Assembly: GCF_020497125.1 (NCBI RefSeq)
Contig: NC_059080.1
Span: 47,743,563 to 47,807,562 of the forward strand
Direction: 5' to 3'
Source: Mauremys mutica
Lineage: Eukaryota > Chordata > Testudines > Geoemydidae
DNA length: 64,000 bases
The notes below the pieces were generated by a model. It was not told where the DNA came from. It searched no databases and saw only the letters and a program-made list of their open reading frames with translations. Position 1 is the first letter of the stretch; each line of letters begins with the position of its first letter. Positions 22,385 to 33,386 of the stretch are shown piece after piece. The position numbers and the translations under genes were made by a program.

Positions 22385-24795
22385 GAATCATAGAATCTCA
22401 GGGTTGGAAGGGACCTCAGGAGGTCATCTAGTCCAACCCCCTACTCAAAGCAGGACCAAACCCAACTAAATCATCCCAGCCAGGGCTTTGTCAAGCCTGA
22501 CCTTAAAAACCTCTAAGGAAGGAGATTCCACCACCTCCCTAGGTAACCCATTCCAGTTCTTCACCACCCTACTAGTGAAAAAGTTTTTCCTAATATCCAA
22601 CCTAAACCTCCCCTTCTGCAACTTGAGACCATTACTCCTTGTTCTGTCATCTTCTACCACTGAGAACAGTCTAGATCCATCCTCTTTGGAACCCCCTTTC
22701 AGGTAGTTGAAAGCAGCTATCAAATCCCCCCTCATTCTTCCCTTCTGCAGACTAAACAATCCCAGTTCCCTCAGCCTCTCCTCATAAGTCATGTGCTCCA
22801 GCCCCCTAATCATTTTTGTTGTCCTCCACTGGACTTTCTCCAATTTATCCACATCCTTCTTGTAGTGTGGGGCCCAAAACTGGACACAGTACTCCAAATG
22901 AGGCCTCACCGGTGCTGAGTAGAGGGGAATGATCACATCCCTCGATCTGCTGGAAATGCCCCTATTTATACAACCCAAAATGCCATTAGCCTTCTTGGCA
23001 ACAAGGGCACACTGTTGACTCATATTCAGCTTTTCGTCCACCGTAACCCCTAGGTCCTTTTCTGCAGAACTGCTGCCCAGCCATTCGGTCCCTAGTCTGT
23101 AGCAGTGCATGGGATTCTTCTGTCCTAAGTGCAGGACTCTGCACTTGTCCTTGTTGAACCTCATCATATTTCTTTTGGCCCAATCCTCTAATTTGTCTAG
23201 GTCCCTCTGTATCCTATCCCTACCCTCCAGCATATCAACCACTCCTCCCAGTTTAGTGTAATCTGCAAACTTGCTAAGGGTGCAGTCCACACCATCCTCC
23301 AGATCGTTAATGAAGATATTGAATAAAACCGGCCCCAGCACCGACCCTTGGGGCACTCCACTTGATACCGGCTGCCAACTAGACATGGAACCATTGATCA
23401 CTACCCGTTGAGCCCGACCGTCTAGCCAGTTTTCTATCCACCTTACCGTCCATTCATCCAGCCCATACTTATTTAACTTGCTGGCAAGAATACTGTGGGA
23501 GACTGTATCAAAAGCTTTGCTAAAGTCCAGAAATAGCACATCCACTGCTTTCCCCTCATCCACAGAGCCAGTTATCTCATCATAGAAGGCAATTAGATTA
23601 GTCAGGCATGACTTGCCCTTGGTGAATCCATGCTGACTGTTCCTTATCACTTTCCCCTCCTTTAAGTGGTTCAGAATTGATTCCTTGAGGACCTGTTCCA
23701 TGATTTTTCCAGGGACTGAGGTGAGACTGACTGGCCTGTAGTTCCCTGGATCTTCCTTCTTCCCTTTTTTAAAGATGGGCACTACATTAGCCTTTTTCCA
23801 GTCATCCGGGACCTCCCCCGATCGCCATGATTTTTTAAAGATAATGGCCAATGGCTCTGCAATCTCATCGGCCAACTCCTTTAGCACCCTCGGATGCAGC
23901 GCATCCAGCCCCATGGACTTGTGCTCATCCAGCTTTTCTAAATAGTCCCGAACTACTTCTTTCCCCACAGAGAGCTGGTCACCTCCTCCCCATACCGTGC
24001 TGCAGAGTGCAGCTGTCTGGGAGCTGACCTTGTCTGTGAAGACAAAGGCAAAAAAAGCATTGAGTACACTAACTTTCTCCACATCCTCTGTCACTAGGTT
24101 CCCTCCCTCATTCAGCAAGGGGCCCACACTTTCCTTGACTTTCTTCTTGTTGCTAACATACCTGAAGAAACCCTTCTTGTTACTCCTAACATCTCCGGCT
24201 AGCTGCAACTCCAAGTGTGATTTGGCCTTCCTAATTTCACTCCTGCATGCCTGAGCAATACTTTTATACTCCTCCCTGGTTATTTGTCCAATCTTCCACA
24301 TCTTATAAGCTGTTTTTTTGTGTTTAAGATGAGCAAGGATTTCACTGTTGAGCCAAGCTGGTCGCCTGCCATATTTACTTTTCTTCCTACACATCGGGAT
24401 GGTTTGTTCCTGCAACCTCAATAAGGTTTCTTTAAAATACAGCCAGCTTTCCTCGACTCCTTTCCCCGTCATGTTATTCTCCCAGGGGACCTTGCCCATC
24501 AGTTCCCTGAGGGAGTTGAAGTCTGCTTTTCTGAAGTCCAGGGTCTCTGTTCTACTGCTCTCCTTTCTTCCTTGTATCAGGATCCTGAACTCGACCATCT
24601 CATGGTCACTGCCTCCCAGGTTCCCATCCACTATTGCTTCCTCTACTATTTCTTCCCTGTTTGTGAGCAGCAGGTCAAGAAGAGCTTTTCCCCTAGTTGG
24701 TTCCTCCAGCACTTGCACCAGGAAATTGTCCCCTGGTGAGAGACTGGGTCTATCTCTAAGCTCTCTCAGGGTCCACCTAGCAGCTATTACAGCTT
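22385..24795 (-). mobile_element. CR1 LINE with long uninterrupted ORF2, 5' truncated
   Basis: The 3' terminus is at 22385 (AATCATAGAATCTCAGGGTTGG on +). The reading frame is open from 24795 down to the stop at 22466-22468. The 5' end, including ORF1 and most of the endonuclease, is missing. It is the youngest-looking LINE in the window. Confidence 0.93.
22466..24795 (-). pseudogene. CR1 ORF2 (partial endonuclease plus reverse transcriptase), active site altered
   Basis: The ORF runs about 776 codons without a stop; the first ATG (24716-24718) would give 750 residues. In order: the end of the apurinic-type endonuclease ([24 protein letters not shown]), a linker, then RT motifs ([89 protein letters not shown]), and a C-terminal domain ([14 protein letters not shown]). 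The catalytic box is FADY, not FADD: codon 487 (23258-23260) is TAC, so the second catalytic Asp is replaced by Tyr. The copy at 10622-10948 keeps FADD. The protein would be inactive even if made. Confidence 0.9.
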
Positions 24796-24799
24796 TTCA

Positions 24800-24960
24800 C
24801 CTGTGACGGGTTTGGTCACAGAGACCCCGTTGGGACTGTCACCTGACATGCTGAGATTACCTCTCGGCCCATTTTCCCTGACAGCTTGGGACTCCAGAAC
24901 CATGGCTTTTGAGCCAGACATGATAGCCTGCTGCAACACAGACCCAGAGTCTGGTCCATG
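24800..24960 (+). mobile_element. LTR fragment, probably Gypsy
   Basis: Starts TGTGACGGGTTTGGTCACAGA and continues about 160 bp through CCCAGAGTCTGG. A TG start and this wording resemble the start of a turtle Gypsy LTR, but the 3' end and partner LTR are not seen. Confidence 0.45.
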
Positions 24961-24962
24961 CC

Positions 24963-25130
24963 CCCTTGGCCTGCGCTGCTTCCAGCAGCTCCCATTGGCC
25001 TGGAGCAGCGATCCGCGGCCAGTGGGAGCTGCGATCGGCCAGACCTGAGGACGGGGCAGGTAAACACACCGGCCCGGCCTGCCAGGGGCTTTCCCTACAC
25101 AAGCGGTGACTTCTGTTTGAGAAATCCTGA
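24963..25130. mobile_element. Half of a hAT MITE
   Basis: TTGGCCTGGAGCAGCGATCCGC, GGCCAGTGGGAGCTGCGATC, and GGCAGGTAAACACACCGGCC match the right half of the element that is complete at 60669-60968. The left half is missing. Confidence 0.65.
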
Positions 25131-26050
25131 GCTAGATGACAGGATGGATTGCACCCTCAGCAAGTTTGCAGATGACACTAAGCTGGGGGGAGAGGTAGAT
25201 ACATTGGAGGGTATGGATAGGATCCAGAGCGACCTAGACAAATTGGAGGATTGGGCAAAAGAAATCTGATGGGGTTCAACAAGGACAAGTGCAGAGTCCT
25301 GCACTTAGGACGGAAGATCCCATGCACCACTACAAGCTGGGGACTGACTGGCTAAGCAGTAGTTCTGCAGAAAAGGACCTGGGGATTACAGTGGATGAGA
25401 AGCTGGATATGAGTCAGCAGCGTGCCCTTGCTGCCAAGAAGGCTAATGGCATATTGGGCTGCATTAGTAGGAGCATTGCCAGCAGATCGAGGGAAGTGAT
25501 TATTCCCCTCTATTTGGCATTGGTGAGGCCACATCTGGAGTATTGCATCCAGTTTTGGGACCCCCACTAGAGAAAGGATGAGGAAAAATTAGAGAGAATC
25601 CAGCAGAGGGCAACAAAAATGATTGGGGGGCTGGGACACATGACGTAAGAGGAGAGGCTGAGGGAACTGGGCTTGTTTAGTCTGTAGAAGAGAAGAGTGA
25701 GGGGGGATCTGATAGCAGCCTTCAATTACCTGAAGGCGGGTTCCAAAGAGGATGGATCTAGGCTGTTCTCAGTGGTGGCAGATGACAGAACAAGGAGTAA
25801 TGGTCCCAAATTGCAATGGGGAGGTCTAGGCTGGATATTAGGAAACACTATTTCACTAGGAGGGTGGTGAAGCACTGGAATGTGTTACCTAGGGAGGTGG
25901 TGGAATCTCCATCCTTAGAGGTTTTAAGGCCCGGTTTTACAAAGCCCTGGCTGGGATGATTTAGTTGGTGTTGGTCCTGCTTTGAGCTGGGTGTTGGACT
26001 AGATTATCTCTTGAGGTCTCTTCCAACCCTAATATTCTATTGTTCTATGA
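25131..26050 (+). mobile_element. CR1 LINE 3' part
   Basis: Encodes the RT end with an intact FADDTKL (about 25160), [18 protein letters not shown], and [17 protein letters not shown] (25289-25570), then the post-RT region with frameshifts and the CR1 3' UTR ending in TTCTATTGTTCTATGA. The orientation is opposite to the CR1 at 22385. Confidence 0.9.
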
Positions 26051-26219
26051 CTATATGTTCAGTCTGACGGGTGCTATTGATGAAGATCTCTGATCCCAGG
26101 TGCAGGGGGCATTGCGTCTCCTACAGTGAAGCACCCACAGGGACACAGCTCGAAGAACCTCAGTTACTGCACAGGCTGAGTAACCCTCTTATCTTGTGCC
26201 AGCATTACCCTTAACTTAA

Positions 26220-26325
26220 ATAACTCCTCTGGAGTTTATCCCTCTGATGTACTTATATAGAGCAATCCTATCTTGCCTCAGCCTTCCTTTACAAGGCTAA
26301 ACAAGCCAAGCTCCTTAAGGCAGGT
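26220..26325 (-). mobile_element. Short fragment of another CR1 subfamily
   Basis: TCCTCTGGAGTTTATCCCTC, CTTATATAGAGCAATCCTAT and AGGCTAAACAAGCCAAGCTC read, on -, as the CR1 region that encodes the C-terminal end of ORF2 in an older subfamily. Confidence 0.6.
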
Positions 26326-27868
26326 GCTCAGCATCTTTGAAAATCAAGTCATTTGTTTAGATGCCAGCCTTTAGGAACATAAGTTTCAAAATGTTGGCCG
26401 TGGTTCCCCATCAGCCCCTCTGATCATATCACCAGCATTTAGTGGAACGTTTTTATTCACAGTATGTTTGCTGTGCGGGAATCATGGACCAGTTGAGCTG
26501 TGCAGGCTCCTGGAGGGGACTCTGGCTGTCTCACTCCTCAGTGTAAATGGATAGTTACTGGTATCACTGTTGCTGTCACTGTCCCAAAAAGTATTGGACA
26601 GCACACCCATGCTTGGCCAAGCACCAACTGAGTAAGGACGATAGGATAGAGCCCAAGGAGCTGGAGTACCAGCTGATCTTTCCAAATAGAGCCATGGAGC
26701 GTTTAACTTCCATCTGGAGATGTGGGGACAAATGGGTGATGGCACCCCACCTGATCGCTGCATTGTTACTAAAGATCACAAAGTCTGGGCATGGGAAGTG
26801 CCAACCGCTGGTGCCACACACACACATCTGTGGTGGTTTTGCTTGCAGGTTTTAGGGCATTTGTCTCCATCCTGTACTACTTGGAAGCACCAGCAATAAT
26901 AATAAATAATAACAATATCTAGGTCTTGTCAAATGCTGTGGACCTGCATGTGACTGGAATGTCTGGGCCAGCAGCTACCGGCATGTACTCTGTAAATGTA
27001 GGGTGGAGTGAAGAGAGCTTCCCAAGCACCAGTCTAGGTAGCTCAGTGACAAGCTGTGCACTGGCAGGTAGCTGCTGTGTGGCTGTTGTGCCCTGCTCTC
27101 TGGCCTTGCTGTAATTAGACCCGCAGGACATATGTGTCTGTGTGTACTGACAGGATTGTTCACCAGCCTCCTGTGCTAGAATTACATGTTCTTTTCAGTA
27201 CCTTTGGCACCCTCTTCCCTCCTGTTTCCTCTTTGCTGGCACTGTCTTTGTTCCACTCTGTGCCATTTATTTCCTATGTATTTATAAAGCCTTCTCAGCC
27301 AGCCCTCAGGCACCATCCCTTTCCATCATGTCTGAACTGGCAGACTGTGGCACGAGGTGGTTTGGGTGCCAGCTGCAGCCAGCTTTCCTATGCTATTCCC
27401 TAGAGCAGCTCCTTCCAGAGGTGCAGGAACAGTTTGTATGGTGGGGGTGCTGAGAGCCATTGAACCAAATTGTAAACCCTGTATAGGATGGAAACCACTT
27501 CAAGCCAGAGGGTGCTGCAGCACCCCTCGCACCCTTAGTTCCATCACCTATGGCTCCTTCAGGCTGAGAATTTGGGACTAGAGTTATAGTGAATGGCCTA
27601 GCATGCCCCCTGCTGGGCTGGCTGAGGCCTTGGCCTTGTCTTATGATTTCTAATCCTGATGTCTAATGCACTGCTCAGCCTTCTAGCGTATTTTCTCTAG
27701 TGCTATTAGTGTTTCCAGACTGGAATATGAATGAAAGATCTGGGGGTTGGAAGGAAGGAAGGGAGGCTTTAAGCCATCATTTACACTCCCTCACTCCTGG
27801 AGCTGGCAAGGGGAGCAGCCAGAGGGGGGCAATCCAGGCCTCAGCATAAATTAGAACAGTCTCCAGGC
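26326..27868. other. ESPNL intron; one ORF of unknown nature
   Basis: An ORF at 26547-26855 (+) gives LAKHQLSKDDRIEPKELEY and MERLTSIWRCGDKWVMAP, overlapped by a similarly long minus-strand ORF. I recognise neither and cannot say which, if either, is real. The rest shows no features. Confidence 0.3.
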
Positions 27869-27869
27869 T

Positions 27870-28495
27870 ATAGGAAGAACATAAGAACGGCCCTACTGGG
27901 TCAGACCAATGGTCCATCTAGCCCAGTATCCTGTCTTCCAACAGTGGCTGGTGCCAGATGCTTCAAAGGGAATGAACAGAACAGGCAATTATTGAGTGAT
28001 CCATCCCTTTGTCTAGTCCTAGGAGCTGACAGTCAGAGGTTTAGGGACATCTAAAGCATGGGGTTGTGTCCATGACCATCTTGGCTAATAGCCATTGATG
28101 GATCTATCCTCCGTGAACTTATCTAGTTCTTTTTTGAACCCTGCTATAGTCTTGGCCTTCACAACATTCCCTGGCAATGAGTTCCACAGATTGATTGTGC
28201 ATTGCATGAAGAAATACTTCCTTTTGTTTGTTTTAAACCTGCTGCCTATTAATTTCATTGGGTGACCCCTAGTTCTTGTGTTATGAGAAGGAGTAAATAA
28301 CACTTCCTTATTCACTTTCTCCACACCAGTCATGATTGTATAGACCCTGTCATATGACCCCTTAGTTGTCTCCTTTCCAAGCTGAAAAGTATCAGTCTTA
28401 TTAATCTCTCCTCATATGGAAGCTGTTCCACACCCCTAGTCATTTCTGTTGCCCTTCCCTGTACCTTTTCCAGTTCTAACGTATCTTTTTGGAGA
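27870..28495 (-). mobile_element. CR1 LINE 3' end (TTCTTATG-tailed subfamily)
   Basis: Same subfamily as the copy at 16070 but on -: the 3' end is at 27870 (AAGAACATAAGAACGGCC on +). The ORF2 end is at 28333-28085 ([20 protein letters not shown]), truncated upstream near 28495. Confidence 0.88.
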
Positions 28496-29492
28496 TGAGG
28501 CCATTCCAGCAGCCGGGAAGAAGCTGAGGGTGAAGGGATAGCCTAGCCATGCCACCACTGGCCTGGCCACTTCCCCTTGTGTGGGGTCTGAGAAGGAATG
28601 TATAAGAGCAGGAAGGTGCCTCTAAGCCACCCAACGATTTCTCCAAACAGGGAGCATCCTCAGAGATCTGGAGCCATGTGCTTTCTAGCTGCTTGAACAG
28701 CACAAGGCAGCTGGGACTTGGATCTGGCCCCTCATCTCAAACTACCTTTGTTCTTTACATACTCTCTTTGATGTAGTGCAAACATCCCAATCTCTGTGAT
28801 TGAAGAACACCACTCCTGCTAACATACTAAGAGTTCTGTGCAAAGGGAGTGGAGCAGAGTCTTCTGCTAGAATAATGCTGTAAAAGCATTAACCTGTGGC
28901 AGGGAGGAGAAAGGTTGGTACCTGAATCTGTAATTGAATCTCAGCATGCTGATAATTGCTCTGAGTACTTTGATCTCATGGGTCATGATTGTACACTAAC
29001 CTCTCGATTGAATTACACATTTGTAACCTATCTCTGCACATCCATTATATCCATGTATAATGTATGGAGGCCTGAAGAAGAGGCACAGAGTAGCAGTAAC
29101 AAAAGGCAAACTCTGTAGGACAGTGATAATGCCAATTTCACTATTGTCCTGGGCCATGGGGAGATTTTCAAAGGCACAAATGGGAGTCAACACTCATTGA
29201 CTTTCAATGGGAGCTGGGTGCCTAACTCCCTTGGGTTCTTTTGAAAATGCCAACCAGCGCATATAACCCTCTGATGAAATAGCAATGGACACAGTTCCAG
29301 AATGATGGGAACCTTGTAGGGGGCTGATCCTGCCAGCATTCACACATGTAAGTAATGTGATACAGGGGAGAGCTCTTCTTGAGGTCAATATGGCTACATC
29401 TGTGAGTGAAGTTACTCCTTGTGTATGTAGGAGCAGGACTCAGGTAAGCAGGCAGCTCCAGTTCAGTGAGCATTGTTAGGGGAAAGGCCCTC
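28496..29492. other. ESPNL intron, unassigned
   Basis: No supported gene. Around 29160-29260, TTGACTTTCAATGGGAGCTG and GGGTGCCTAACTCCCTT resemble an old dispersed amniote repeat, without clear ends. Confidence 0.4.
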
Positions 29493-30154
29493 TGTAACGG
29501 GCCGGTGTGGCTCCCCTCCTCCCCTGGGAGGGTTGAGCCCCGGACACCGGAAGGGGCGGGGCTACAGAGCAGTGAGTCCGCCCCTCAGAGGGTCAGGCGG
29601 TGACCTGGAAGTATAAAATGCCCATGTCAGTTTGTTGCGGTCAGGATCCCCACTGACCGTCAGCGGTCATAGCCGCTGCCTAGGGACCCGGGCCGGGACG
29701 CAGTGGAGTGGGTGGGCCTGCGTCCCCCCTGCCACCCCCCTTGCGGGTGGCAGTTTTCCCCCTCACCCCAGTGCTCAGCCCCTGCACCTACGGGCCTGAG
29801 CCCTAATTGTTGTTGCCCTGCCCTAATCCAGGGCCTGGGCCTTCCTAAATTGTTTATTGCTCAGCCCCTGCACCAAAGGGCCTGAGCCCCTCTGTACTGT
29901 TTGCTGCTCAGCCCCTGCCACCAAGGGCCTGAGCTTCCTGACTGTTTGTTTACTGCTCAGCCCCTGCTACAAAGGGCCTGAGCTCCCTGAACTATATTGT
30001 TGCTCAGCCTTGCAGCAGAAGGCCTGAGCCCTGACTAACTCTTGCATTGTTGCTCAGCCTTAAAGGAACAGGGCAGAACCCGCGTAAGAACCACGGGCCG
30101 GTGTGGCTCCCCTCCTCCCCGTGGAGGGTTGAGCCCCGGACCCACACGTTTACA
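29493..30154 (+). repeat. Gypsy LTR with internal tandem repeats and a 48-bp direct repeat
   Basis: The LTR begins TGTAACGGGCC and ends CACGTTTACA (TG...CA). A 48-bp segment starting CGGGCCGGTGTGGCTCCCCT occurs at 29498-29545 and again at 30094-30141 near the other end. The middle (29772-30062) holds six units of about 48 bp built around GCTCAGCCCCTGC...GGGCCTGAGC; each unit is a small dyad. Confidence 0.85.
29612..29618 (+). promoter_or_regulatory. TATA box of the Gypsy LTR
   Basis: TATAAAA lies 120 bp into the LTR, downstream of a GC-rich segment (GGAAGGGGCGGGGC). Its position fits a U3 promoter. Inference from sequence and place only. Confidence 0.55.
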
Positions 30155-30244
30155 AGTGGCACCTGACCAGGGACTTTGAACCCTTGCCCCTGTGAGAAGG
30201 GGCCGGTAAGAGGGCGGTGGTTCGCCCCCTTTCTAGCCAGGAAC

Positions 30245-30789
30245 ATGGATGTGGAACGGCTGTTCCAGCTGCTGGTGGAGAGCCAGGAGCGGCAGCAGGC
30301 GGCCCAGCTGCAGCAGCAGCAGCAGCAACATGCCGCCCAACTGGAGCAGCAGCAGCAACGAGATGCCGCCCAGCTCCAACAACAGCAGCAGCAGCACGCG
30401 GCTCAGCTGGAGCAGCAGCAGCAGCTCATACAGCAGCTGGGGAACCAGCTGCAGCACCTTATGGGCCCCGCACCCCGCCCCGCCGACTGGCCAGCGGGGG
30501 AGGGCGCCGGGGGGGGCCCACATTTGGCTGCCCCCCTGCGCCTGACCAAGATGGGCCTGGACGACGACCCTGAGGCCTTCTTGGTCACATTTGAGCGTGT
30601 GGCCCTCGTCGCAGGGTGGGCCCGAGACCAATGGGCCACTCTTTTGGCCCCGTATTTGACTGGGGCAGCCCAAGCGGCCTACTGCGGACTGGCGACAGAA
30701 GAGGCCAGGGACTACGACCGGGTAAAAGCTGCGGTCCTGGACGCTTTGGATGTCAGCCCAGAGACCTTTAGACAGCGGTTCCAGTGTTA
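30245..30789 (+). pseudogene. Gypsy Gag fragment with coiled coil and SCAN-like capsid domain
   Basis: From the ATG at 30245 (a longer in-frame start exists at 30176) the protein begins MDVERLFQLLVESQERQQAA and continues with a Gln-rich repeat of AAQLQQQQQQH-type units (residues about 19-70, a predicted coiled coil encoded by CAG runs). A Pro/Gly-rich linker and the segment MGLDDDPEAFLVTFERVA, TLLAPYLTGAAQAAY, VKAAVLDALDVSPETFRQRF (residues about 100-180) follow. The last is the helical pattern shared with vertebrate SCAN domains, reported to derive from a Gmr1-like Gag. It ends at TGT TAG (30786-30788) where unrelated sequence begins. Confidence 0.8.
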
Positions 30790-30989
30790 GAAGAAAGTGA
30801 CTCTGTGATTCTTTTCCATTGTTACCTGCCAGCATTGGTTTGGGCTTTCTGCAGCTCATTCCTTTCTCAGGACAAAATTATGCTCCTGCAAGTGCGAGGT
30901 GCTCGTCACGGGGAGCAGAGCAGCAATAGGGAAGTCTATCCCCTATCCTGCATCTGTAGGGCAGGATGGCTCAGGGGCCTAAGAGACCA

Positions 30990-32260
30990 ACATCCTGCAA
31001 CACTCTTCACTGCTGCTCCATGTGTTCCTCCTTTGTGCCAACTGCCAGAGACAGGATGTCCACTGGGGGCTACCCTCCATAGCCAGGTGAACATGTCCTC
31101 CAAAGGCTCTGGAATGATGAGGAGTGTAGCTATACTGCAGATCAAGAGAACCTTCCTCTCAGCTTCCATCCATGTTGCCAAATCCCACCCTAAAGAGTTG
31201 TCCAGAGAGTTCAATCATTTCATCAATCCCAAGTGGCTATAGCCTGCAACAGAACCCAGCAAAAAGCATCATGGATCTGCTCCCCCTCTAAACCCACCAA
31301 GCAACCAGATTTCAGCACGTTCAAGCAGTCCTGGGTATGCTAAAGGAGTCTCAACCCAACACCTGTGAATCTGACCCATTCCTTTCCTGGCTGGTGAAAG
31401 TTATAAGTAAGGCTACGATTTAGTCACGGGTCACAGGCAATAAACAAAAAGTCACGGCCTGTCCATGACTTTTACTAAAAATACCCCTAATTAAGTCTTA
31501 GGTACTGGGGGGAAGCACGCCCACAGACACTGCTGCTCCTGGATGGGAGGCTCCAGTGGATGCTGCTGCTCCTGGTGGGGGAGGTGGCCTGGGGCCCTGC
31601 CACTGCTGCTCCGGGTGTGGGGTGGCCTGGGGCTCCGCTGCTGCTCCTGGACCGCTGCTCTGGGACAGTGCCTAGGATCAGCTGCCTGGGGCCACCCAAG
31701 CAGTGACTGGTACAGCTGGCCCCGGGGCCGCCCCAGCAACTCAGGCAGCCCTGGGGTCTGCTGCGCCAGCTGCTACAGAAGGCACAGAGGTCCCGGAAAG
31801 TCACAGAATCCATGACTTACGTGAAAGACTCGCAGCCTTAGTTAAAAGCAGTTGATGCCACTTCTGAAGAAATGGCCAACACATCATTCAGGGAGGGACT
31901 CTTCCCTTCCTCCTTCAAACAGACAGTAACACCAAAGAAATCTGGTCACATTGATTCTAGCCAACTGCCTCGCAGTGTCAAACCTCTCATTCCTCAGCAT
32001 GCTCATAGAGAAGCTAGCAAAAGGCCAGCAGCAAGCCAATCTAATTGAGGCCAACATTCTAGCCACAACACACTCTGGATTCAGGCTGGGACATGGGATG
32101 GGAACAGCTCTAATGGCACTGATGAATGATCTCCTGCTGTCAATGGAGAAAGGGAGCCATCCATTCTCACCCTCCAAGATATCTCTGCAGCATTCGATAC
32201 TGTTGACTATGAGATACTGATGTCCTGCCTGAGAGAGGTGGCAGACATCCAGGAGTTTAA
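30990..32260 (+). mobile_element. L2-type LINE relic, interrupted by a hAT element
   Basis: Before the interruption: FLSASIHVAKSHPKELSREF and NHFINPKW (about 31150-31240), a pre-RT region. After it: NTSFREGLFPSSFKQTV (31872-31930), then HSGFRLGHGMGTALMAL and SAAFDTVDYEIL-like residues (32075-32220), the first RT motifs. The frame is broken in several places. The element ends or fades near 32260; 3' UTR-like sequence (TLWNRS-type residues at about 32640) may belong to it. Confidence 0.65.
31408..31840. mobile_element. hAT MITE inserted in the L2 copy
   Basis: Ends TAAGGCTACGATTTAGTCACG and GACTCGCAGCCTTA are inverted. Flanks GTTATAAG (31400-31407) and GTTAAAAG (31841-31848) are an 8-bp duplication with one mismatch. 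The interior has repeated GCTGCTGCTCCTGG words and CAGGG-rich sequence and no transposase. L2 coding homology resumes on the far side. Confidence 0.8.
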
Positions 32261-33386
32261 GCATGGGCAGCAGGTGAAGCTTCCCCTCAGGGAGGCTAGC
32301 TCCCCATCCTGCCTCTTCCAACGCACGGCCCTGCCCACACTACACCCCCACTCAGCCCCAGCAGCAACCCAGGCCCCACTTCCTCCCCTACTCAGTTCCC
32401 TCCCTGCTCACCACGTGTCCCTCCTCTCCTTCCCCTCTCCTTACTCAGCCCTCAGCCACCGCTCGCCACATCCCTACTCAGTCCTTGTCTTCAAAGTGTT
32501 GGGCCCAGGATATCAAAAACAACCTAGAGTTTCAGGATGGGGAGTGTGGGTAACAACTCAGCTTCTCTAGCACAAAGGATCTTTCCACCTTCATGGTAAA
32601 GCAGAAGATGGAACTTTCTCACAGGCCGATCTCACACTGTGGAACAGATCTAAGGCCCATCACATGCACCACAAACACAAGGTGCATTCTTTGACCTGCT
32701 TTCTCTAGTCTGTTTGTGTTAGTGTGTGCATTTAAAACCACAAACCAACCCTGGTGAAATAAAACACTCCATTGCATGCCCAGTTCTCCCCCTGGGGAGA
32801 GAATGAGAGCACAAACATGAGAGAGATGTTAGTCGCCTCGCTTAGTGCCCAGCTGGAAATGAGAATAGAATAGGTATGTTAGCTGGGCCTGCTGCTTGAG
32901 TGCTAGGTCTGTATCCTGCCCCATGTTGGCCCCTTGTGTGCTGTGGGAGGGAGAGCACCCTCTGACTTCCCTCCCCACAGATGATCAACACACAGCAGGT
33001 CTGAATTTTGCAGTAAACAGATGATCTGGTGTCACAGTGCCCTTTGCTCCTCACTGAAAAGTTTGTGGTCAGACTGGAAGCCAGTGCAATATTGTTAAAG
33101 CAAATGGCAAGATTTGGGTGCATGTTGAAATCTGACATTGGGACAGTGATCAAGGGCAAAGTCAACAGCGATGGTCAGATGAAGAATTGAGACTGCAGCT
33201 GGTGCATGGCTGGGGCAAAGCAAACGGGGGAATCAGCACCAGGGACAGGACAGGTTACCAGCCTGTTTCCTTTGAGAGGTGCCCCTGCAGATCCCCACTG
33301 GAACAGGAGAGTTTCACAAATTCAGCATCTTCTGGAAAGCAGCAGCCTTGCCATCACTCGCCCTTGCCCTCACACAGGGTTCTGGG
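32261..33386. other. ESPNL intron, mostly unassigned
   Basis: A C-rich stretch with CCCTACTCAG repeats (32340-32480) and a possible LINE 3' portion near 32560-32700. No host gene is seen. Confidence 0.4.

Larger units (their letters stand above)
20767..26159 (+). mobile_element. DIRS-type retrotransposon relic, split by later insertions
   Basis: Matching inverted termini lie at 20767-20803 (TTCTTCGAG...TGTGGGTGCTCCACTGTA) and 26122-26159 (TACAGTGAAGCACCCACAG...CTCGAAGAA), the terminal inverted repeats of DIRS elements. Between them on + are a Cys/His-containing gag-like ORF (21147-21500, starting MPSSLGFKKCLTCKEA) and the region following RT/RNase H (about 21740-21980, with ILIAPTWPRQTWY and PDISHLLSQNRGH). 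RT proper and the tyrosine recombinase are missing. The interval 22138-26050 is later insertions: a hAT MITE, a minus-strand CR1, an LTR piece, a hAT piece and a plus-strand CR1. Confidence 0.75.
29493..30789 (+). mobile_element. Gmr1-like Gypsy element: 5' LTR, primer site and start of gag
   Basis: A complete-looking LTR (29493-30154) is followed by a primer-binding-site candidate (30157-30172, TGGCACCTGACCAGGG) and gag from the ATG at 30245. The element is cut at about 30789, right after the capsid motif. Pol and the 3' LTR are absent here. Family relationship to the pol relic at 235-2330 is likely but they are not one copy. Confidence 0.85.

Noticed and set aside
24348..24806. 152-residue + strand ORF with hydrophobic start
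   Set aside because: Antisense to the CR1 ORF2.
26547..26855. Possible novel protein LAKHQLSKDDRIEPKELEYQ
   Set aside because: A minus-strand ORF of similar length overlaps it, no splice context or family resemblance is apparent, and it lies in intronic sequence.
30233..30859. 208-residue minus-strand ORF over the Gypsy gag
   Set aside because: Mirror of the CAG-rich gag coding strand (poly-Leu from CTG runs); the + strand reading has capsid homology.
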